Shown: piece after piece, positions 37,901-46,900 of the stretch
Position numbering within the stretch: the stretch's first letter is position 1
Layout: every line of letters starts with the position of its first letter
Origin: Ancistrus triradiatus
Lineage: Eukaryota; Chordata; Actinopteri; Siluriformes; Loricariidae
DNA length: 64,000 nucleotides
Assembly (NCBI GenBank): GCA_025084515.1
Contig: JAJAGP010000890.1
Location: 1-64,000 of the forward strand
Direction: 5' to 3'
Made by a program: the position numbers and the translations under genes
Notes under the pieces: generated by a model
What the model saw: only the letters and a program-made list of their open reading frames with translations
What the model was told of the DNA's origin: nothing
The model's database searches: none

Positions 37901-40900
37901 AAAGGCACGACGGAATCTCTGTGACAAATTAAGAGAAGGGAAATTAAAGAAAGCAATGGCGGACAGGGAGTTTTCAGAGTGTTTAGACAAAAAAAAACGT
38001 AGCTCGGTGTGAATAGGCCTCAAGTCTGCATCCAGTTCTGGATTATTTAAGGACAACGTCCTTGAAACTACAGAAATCTTAGCAAATTTTGTAATACCCA
38101 CATCTCACAAATCTACCTTGCTTGTACCGGGTTGTTCTCCTTTTTGCCTTCAGAACTGCCTTAATTATTTGTGACATGGATTTAACACAGTGTTGGAAAC
38201 ATTCCTCAAAGATTTTGGTCCATATTGACATAATGCAGTTGCTGCAGATTTGTCAGCTGCACACCCATGACGTGAATCTCCTGTTCCACCTAAAGGTGTT
38301 GAGATAGAGATCTGGCAACTGTGGCGGCCATTTGAGTGCAGTGAGCGTGCTGTCATGTTCAAGAAACCAATATAAGCTTTGTGACATGGCACAAGTTAGA
38401 AGTAGCCACCAGAAGAAGGTACACAACATCATCAGAAACAATACTCAGGTTGGCTGTGGCATTTAAACAATGCTCAATTGGTATTAAGGGGCCCAAAGTG
38501 TGCCCAGAAAATATTCCCCACACCATTACACCACCACCAGCCTGAACCGCTGATACAAGGCAGGATGGATCCCTGCTTTCATGTTGTTACATCGAATTCT
38601 GACCCTACCAAATGTCGCAGCAGTAATCGAAACTGATCAGACCAGGCAACATTTTTCCAGTTTTCTATTGCCCAATTTTGGTGACCCTGTGCAAATTGTA
38701 GCCTCAGTTGCCTGTTCTTAGCTGACAGGAGTCTTCTTCTGGTGTAGTCCATCTGCTTCAAGGTTCAACCTGTTGTACGTTCAGAGAAGCTCTTCTACAG
38801 ACCTTGGTTGGAACGAGTGGTTTGAGTTACTGTTGCCTTTCTATCCGCTATAACTAGTCTGGCCATGCTCCTCTGACCTCTGGCACCAACGAGGCATTTT
38901 CGCCCAGAGATCTGCTGTTGTGCATATTTTACACTTTATTTGAAGTATGACTCCATGACTTTAGTTTCGTTCTTAGATTTATCATCTACGCCGCCCAAGG
39001 AGGTCGGGTCCCTTTTTGAGTCCTCCCAAGGTTTCTTCCTCATAACACTTATGGAGTTTTTCCTTGCCACTGTCGCAGTTTGGGATTGGACGTAGATATT
39101 AGGAGATAATCTAAACTTGTAAAGTTGCTTTGACACATGGACTGGACTTGCTGCTCACTGAATATTTTCTCCATTTCAGACCATTCTCTATAAACCCTAC
39201 AGACAGCTCTGCAAATCCCAATAGATCAGCAGTTTCTGAACAGGTGTACCTAATAACGTAGGCGATGAGTGAAACATCTGCAATGGCTTTGGTGCAGACA
39301 CACCATGTAACCCTTTACAGGTACAATTAATTTGAATACTTACAGCATTTTTGAAGTGGCAGAATTTAGTATGAATTATCTCACATTCAATAAGTTACCT
39401 ACCGCTAACAGAGTCAGTTAGACTGCGATTTCTTGTAGTCAGGAGGACTCGGCAATGGATGTCGAATGCCCGGAGAGTGTAGCTGTCCCACACGTCATCA
39501 AGAATCAGCAGGGACCTGATATGCAATGAGACATGTTTATTAAGGAAACATTATTTATTAAGGACAACGAACCACTATGAAACAAAATTGACGTTTCTTA
39601 GTACAGCAGAGGCGAGGTCATTGCCTATGTCAGGCTTCTGTACTCTGATCTTATGGAGTATGTGTGTCCATTAAGAAAGCTATGGTAGTATGTAAACATT
39701 TAAAGATTTGAGAGGTCCAAAAATCCATATTAGAGATTCCTTAACTGATGTATGGCACAGTGGGAAACGTAAACTTAACCAAATTAAGTGATTATTTATC
39801 TTCTTTACAATTTACAAGTCTACAAGTCTTGGGTCACACAGTTTATTTCTGTTGGTGCCACTGGGGTGGAAGTGGTTAACATTGTTGCCTCACAGCTCCA
39901 GAGCCCCAGCCATGTGAAGTCTGCATGATCTCCCTGCATCTGCCTGGGATTCCTCCCACATTTCAAAAGGCATGTGTTGGGTCAACTGGTGTCTCTAACT
40001 AGTGCTAATGTGAGTGAGCGTCTGCGTCTATGTGCGCCCAGTTAATTCATTTTCAAACCCAGAGAGAAGTGTTTGGATCACCTGGGAAACCTGCGCAACA
40101 TGAGGAAGCGCAGACGCTCCTTGGCCTCCTCGACAGAGTTAGGCGGTCTCAGAGATGCATCTGAAGACTGAATCTGCTCCAGCCTAAAACAGAGAGACTG
40201 CATCCTCACCAGGAGATCTGCTTTATCACACTGCCCAACAGACAGCCAGTGAACTCCACCAGGGAAACAGTCTTCAGAGATATAAAGGGAGAAAATGAAT
40301 GGGGTTTGACAAGCATATCACTGTACATTTAAATATCAACATCTCTCGTTTTAGCACTTACAGACAGAGCTTACATATTCACACTAATAAACAAGGATGT
40401 GAAGATTTGTCAAAAAGCCAACTGTATCCAACAGCTTATTTGAACCATGATGACTCTACTGCAATACTACTGAAGTCTACTGCAATAAGCCACAAAATGG
40501 CAGTCGACTCATGTACTCACTAAATCATACATTAATGATATAAACAACATGAACTCAAAATGGAATAGTGTACTTATTGAGCCTGACTGCCTGAATTGAG
40601 AAACTGAAATCTGAACGTTGAGGCATGGGCTTCAGTGATGAAAATCAATATTCTACATCAAGTTCTCAAATAGAGGCCGACAGAACAGCTTTCCTAGATG
40701 GAGCCTTGCCATAGACCAATTTCTAAAATTTCCACTATATGTTTTCAAACGGATTGAGATCCGGACTGTTTGTTGGCCATGTCATTGTGTTGATATGCTT
40801 TTCCTGAACCAACTCACTGCTCTGTTGCAAGGTGCAATACCACATTGAGAAATTACTTCATCATCGCGAAACCTATTTCCTATCGATGGAATGAGAAAAT

Positions 40901-43900
40901 GGTCTAAAAATCAATACACACCTGTGCATTGACTACTGAGGCTGTGATTGCCAGCCCCCCTGGTTGACATGTAACTCCATATCATAAATTAGTGGTAAAA
41001 TGTGATTGTTTTCTTCAGGCAGCCATCTTTATAAGTTTCTTTAGAATAGCACCAGACAAAATGTCCAGCATCATCTCCTTGGCCAAAGCAGACTCATGAT
41101 TCATCATTGAATATCACTTTCATAAAATCCTGCAAATTGTTCTATCACAAACCAAACACTGACCCCCATTTCCACCCACTTGTCACCTGTTTTGTTGTGC
41201 ATTTTCTATTTTCAAGGCATGTTGCTTTGATTATTCTATCCTGATACACTGATGTTTTAACTACAGGCTAATTTGCATTTTTTGAATTGTGCCGGTATTT
41301 GTTTTAGAAATGCAACTTAATGGTTCCTGATTTGTTTCAATCTACGGTAGATAAAAATGTCACTTTTTATAATTAATTAATTTGTTTGATGTATGTTTCA
41401 CAAAGCCAGCATATTCAGGTACTAAACAAAAATTGTTTGGTATAACATCTGTGACTTGTTTGTTTGCTGAAAGTTAAGAAATCTGGATGAACATCACTAT
41501 ATTATTCTGTCATTTCTACCAGGGATGGTATCAAATACAGTGGTACCTTGGTTCTCGTTGTTAATTCGTTCCAGAAAATTAGCAATTTTTTCCCATAGTG
41601 AATAATGTAAATCCGTTCCAGTCCCCAGAAAATCCACAATGAAAAAATTATATGCGTTAATGGAGCTGAATTGTACATGTTCTGTCAAATCCATCATAAT
41701 GTTGTATCATGAATCAAGAAGTTTAATACAGTCTATACTATATCATAGCAGATCTGACCTTATTGTATACAACTCTTACAGTGGAGCTTGAAAGTTTGTG
41801 AACCCTTTAGAATTTTCTATATTTCTGCATAAATATGAGCTAAAACATCATCAGATTTTCACACAAGTCCTAAAAGTAGATAAAGAGAACCCAGTTAAAC
41901 AAATGAGACAAAAATATTATACTTGGTCATTTATTTATTGAGGAAAATGATCCAATATTACATATTAGTGAGTGGCAAAAGTATGTGCGCCTTTTCTTTA
42001 TATCTGGTGTGACCCCCCTGTTGCGCAATAACTGCAGCTAAACGTTTCCTGTAACTGTTGATCAGTCCTGCACACCGGCTTTGGAGGAATTTTAGCCTTC
42101 CTCCATACAGAACCCTTCAGCTCTGGAGCACAACGGCCCGAACCATGATACTCTACACCAACATGTTTCACCACAGATGGATTAAGGTCTTGTGCGGGAA
42201 TGCAGGTTTTTCCTTTCCTCCAAACATAACGCTTTTTTTTAAAACCAAAAAGTTCTGTTTTGGAGTCCTCATCCATCCACAAAACAATCTTCCAGTAACG
42301 CCTTCTGCTCGGCCACGTGATCTTTACACTGCATGACGAGCACAATTTCTTTTTGGATAGCAGTGGCTTTCTCCTTGCAACCCTGCCCATGCACACCATG
42401 TTGTTCAGTGGTTTCATCTAATGGTGGACTCATGAACATTAACAATTATGCCAACGTGAGAGAGGCCTTCAGTTGCTTAGAAGTACCCTGGGGGTCCTTT
42501 GTGACCCTGCCACTATTACACACCTTGCTCTTGGAGTGATCTTTGTTGGTCGACCCCTCCTGGGGAGGTAACAATGGTCCTGATTTCCTCCATTGTCCAC
42601 AATTCTGTCTGACTGTGGATTGGTGGAGTCCAAACTCTTTAGAGATGGTTTGTAACCTTTTACAGCCTATGAGCACAACACTCTTTTTCTTCTGAGCTCC
42701 CCTCAAAATCTCCTTTGTTCGTACCATGATACACTTCCACAAACATGTGGTTGTGAAGAGCATACTTTGATAGGATCAATCCGTTCCTTTAAATAAAACA
42801 GGGGGCCCACGCACACCTGAATTGTCCCATCCCATTGACTGAAAACACCTAACTCTAATTTCCCCCTTCAAATTACCTGCTAATCCTAAGAGGTGTTCAC
42901 ATACAAAATGTATGCCACTGACTATATGTTAATATTGTATCATTTTTCCTCAATAAAAAATGACCAGTCATAATATTTTTTGTCTCATTGTTTTAACTGG
43001 TTCTCTTTTCTACTTTTAGACTTTGTGAAAATCGATATGTTTTAGGGTCATATTTGCAGAGATTAGAAAGTTCTAAAAGGTTTCACAACTCCAAGCACCA
43101 TGTAGAAGCATTTTCATTCTGGATCCAAGACTCTCGGCAGCCACTGTACCTTCCTTCAAATTTTTCATACATTTTATTTGTCCAGAAGCATCTGTAAATG
43201 AGATCTTATCTTAAATACACATAAAACTGTTGAGGTTCTAATCGTTTATCTGTGTCAAACAATATACTATTTGGGGTAGTTTAAGATCAGATTCTTGTTC
43301 CCTTATATGTTTGCAAGAGCAACCTTTCATTTTCTTTTCTCACACTCCATATGTTTCTTTAGAACATATTCATAATTGAACATTAGAACAACTATAAAAA
43401 CACGATCCCCAGACTTAATGATAACGTGAGATCAAACTGGTTTTGATTTACCTCTAATTAAGCCCAATCCTCACAAGCTTCTGCCGCCCACAACAGACTT
43501 TTCCTGATCCCTCAGGCCAAACACAGTCACCGCAGCCTGGACCCTCTGGTAGTCTGTAAACAACTTTTTCCCGAGGAGGTTAACACAACAGGACGGGTTC
43601 ATTGTACACCATGGGCCTTCTGTGGAACGCCACCCCCACACTCAGAGTTTCCTGCACTGAAATTAGGGCACAACACATCATTGCCAACCTCACAACTGTA
43701 AACACAAAACAGTATAATAATGGTTGTCAGAAATACGTAAGAAAGCAAAAGAACCTGTTTACTGTAATCATATTGTAACCAATCAATCATCATGAAAGAC
43801 AAACGAAACCTTTGTGAAAGCTCCAATCTTATAATCTATGAAGTGAAAAGATGTGTCCAACAGTGAAATGGCATACAGAGGTGCTTGAATGTTTGTGAAA

Positions 43901-46900
43901 CCCCCCTTTAAATTTTCCTGTATTCTGCATAACTATGACCTAAACATCATCAGATTGTCGCACACGTCCTAAAAGTAAATAAAGAGAACCCGTTACACAA
44001 ATGAGACAAAAATATTATACTTGGTCATTTTATTTATTGAGGAAAATGATCCAATAATACTATCAGTTGAGTGACAAAAATATGTGAACCTTTGCTTTTT
44101 CAGTATCTGGTGTGACCCCCCCTGTGGCAGCAATAACTGCAGCTAAACGTTTCCTGTAACTGTTGATCAGTCCTGCACACCAGCTTGGAGGAATTTTAGC
44201 CCATTCCTCCGTACAGAACAGCTTCAGCTCTGGGATGTTGGTGGATTTCCTCACATTAGCTGCTCACTTCAGGTCATTCCACAACATTTCCATTGGATTA
44301 AGGTCAGGACTTTGACTTGGTCATTAATCATTCCAAAGCATTAACTTGATTCTTCTTTAACCATTCTTTGGTAGAACGGCTTGTGTGCTTAGGGTCGTTG
44401 TCTTGCTGCATGACCCACCTTGTCTTTAGATTCAGTTCATTGGACAGATGTCCTGACATTTTCCTTTAGAATTCTCTGATATCATTCAGAATTCATTGTT
44501 CCATCAATGATGGCAAGCTGTCCTCAGATGGAGCAAAACAAGCCCAAACCATGATACTACCACCGCCATGTTTCACAGATGGGATAAGATTCTTATGCTG
44601 GAATGCAGTGTTTTCCTTTCTCCAAACAAAACACGTTTTTTCTTTTAAACCAAAAAATTCTATTTTGGTCTCATCCGTCCACAAAACGTTCTTCCAATGG
44701 CCTTTTGGCTCGTCCACGTGATCTTTAGAAAACTGCAGACGAGCAGCAAAGTTTTTTTTGGAGACCTATGGCTTTCTCCTTGCAACCCTGCCATGCACAC
44801 CATTGTTGTTCAGTGTTCTTCTGATGGTGGACTCATGAACATTAATATTAGCAAATGTGAGAGAGGCCTTCAGTTGCTTAGAAGTTATCCTAGGGTCCTT
44901 TGTGACCTCGCCAACTATTACATGCTTTGCTCTTGGAGTGATCTTTGTTGGTCGACCACTCCTGGGGAGAGTAACAATGGTCTTGAATATCCTCCATTTG
45001 TACACGATCTGTCTGACTGCGGATTGGTGGAGTCCAAACTCTTTAGAGATGGTTTTGTACCCTTTCCAGCCAGATGAGCATCAACAACTCCCTTCCAGAG
45101 GTCCTCAAAATTCTCCTTTGTTCATGCGATGGTACACTTCCACAAACATGTCTTGTGAAGAGTAGACTTTGATAGATCCCTGTTCTTTAAATAAAACAGG
45201 GTGCCCACTCACACCTATTGTCCATCCCATTGATTAAAAACCCTGAGACTTAATTTCACCTCCCTAGAGGCTCACATCACTTTTGCCACTCACCTAATAT
45301 GTAATATTGATATTTTTCCTCCATAAATAAATACCAAGTATAATATTTGTGTCTCATTTGTTTAACTGGGTTCTCTTTATCTACTGTTAGGACTTGTGTG
45401 AAAATCTGATGATGTTTTAGGTCATATTTATGCAGAAATACAGACAATTCTAAAGGTTTCACAAACTTTCAAGCACAACTGTAACTAAAACTGATCTTTG
45501 AGAATGATCCACCTCTCAAATAGTACCTGATCTGTGCTAGTCCTGTGGGGGTCCTGACCATTAGAGAGCAAAGTATGTAGAGACACAACTGGACTACAGT
45601 CTGTAATTGTAAAACTACAAAGTGCTTCTATATGGTAGGTGGAAGTGCTAAAATGGACAATGACTGTAGAAACAAGGAGGTGTACTTAAAATGGTTGGTG
45701 AGTGAACGGCTATAGACTTAAACAGGATATACTGGTTGAGTTTACTGCACTGCTGACCTTAACAAGTGATTTCAAGTTTACCTGCAGGAGGAATCCCATT
45801 TGAGTAGCTTTTTTCCCCTTCAGGGCTGAGCTGTGGCAAGTCACTGTGAAGAAGACTGGCCAGGTCTGCATAGCTCTCTTGGATTAGAGCATTGTAGAAG
45901 GAGATGTAGGCACTGTTATCCTTGCTTAGAAGTACCTCCAACAGTGCTGCTGCCTGCTGTCTTCTGGTAGCCTTGGCATACAGAAAGAAAAGTGTGCTTG
46001 GAGTTTTATAACAACTTACAACTTATCCTACATGCCTCCGTTTTCATAGAATCTTGCCTACATGTTCAATACAGACACTATGTGCTATAGATAACGCAAA
46101 GTAAAAAGGTGAGAATACCACTGCACTTGAGATGCACCGGTCGATCGGCCTGTTACAGGAATCCCACAGTTTTTAGCACGGCCTTAACCGGTGATTGGCC
46201 GATCAGTCTCATAGAACTGATTCTTTGCCGGTCTCATTTACATTTTTGCAGCACACAACGTCGACAGCGGCACAAACACAGCCACACATAAACAGAAGAA
46301 TGCTTTCATTGACTTTAATTCGGAATTCAGTACGTGTGTAAGGAGCTTTAAGCAAGGCTCAGCCACTCGTGGGTTTCGTTATGAGCCTGGGGCTGGAGAA
46401 TGTTGATGAGGAAGTGTTAGATTTCAATTGTGTTCTTAGTGCTACTTAAGAGTCTATCCCTATATCCATATAACGCAATACTGATGAAGATGTAGGGATA
46501 CTAACGAGGGAGTAGAGATCTATTTCAGACACAGCCATAGATGGCAAAAGTAAGGCGTGGAGGAACATATCCGAAAATTTTCTGAACAACAACATTACTA
46601 AGATGTTTAAAACAGCATCACCCCACTGAACATGCAGAATATACAACGCTAACATGGGCAAAGAGGTTAAAGCTAAAGCTAGCTATAACAGAGCAGAGGC
46701 AAGTGCAAGCCAGCAGCGCTACTGTCTTTCTTTAGCAATTAATGTTTCTATTATGAGAAAAGTTTTACAAAAACATTTCTGTAGAAATTTATAATTCTTA
46801 TACAGATAGAAAATCAGATTTGGCCAAAATCAGAACCAACCGTTCATATGTTTAAAAAAATCGGATATCAGAATCGGCCAAGAAAATTGCAATCGGTGCT

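Noticed and set aside
37812..38012. Plus-strand frame (KKARRNLCDKLREGK) as a host DNA-binding gene
   Set aside because: It lies between mirrored ends of a transposon-like element and is short and isolated.
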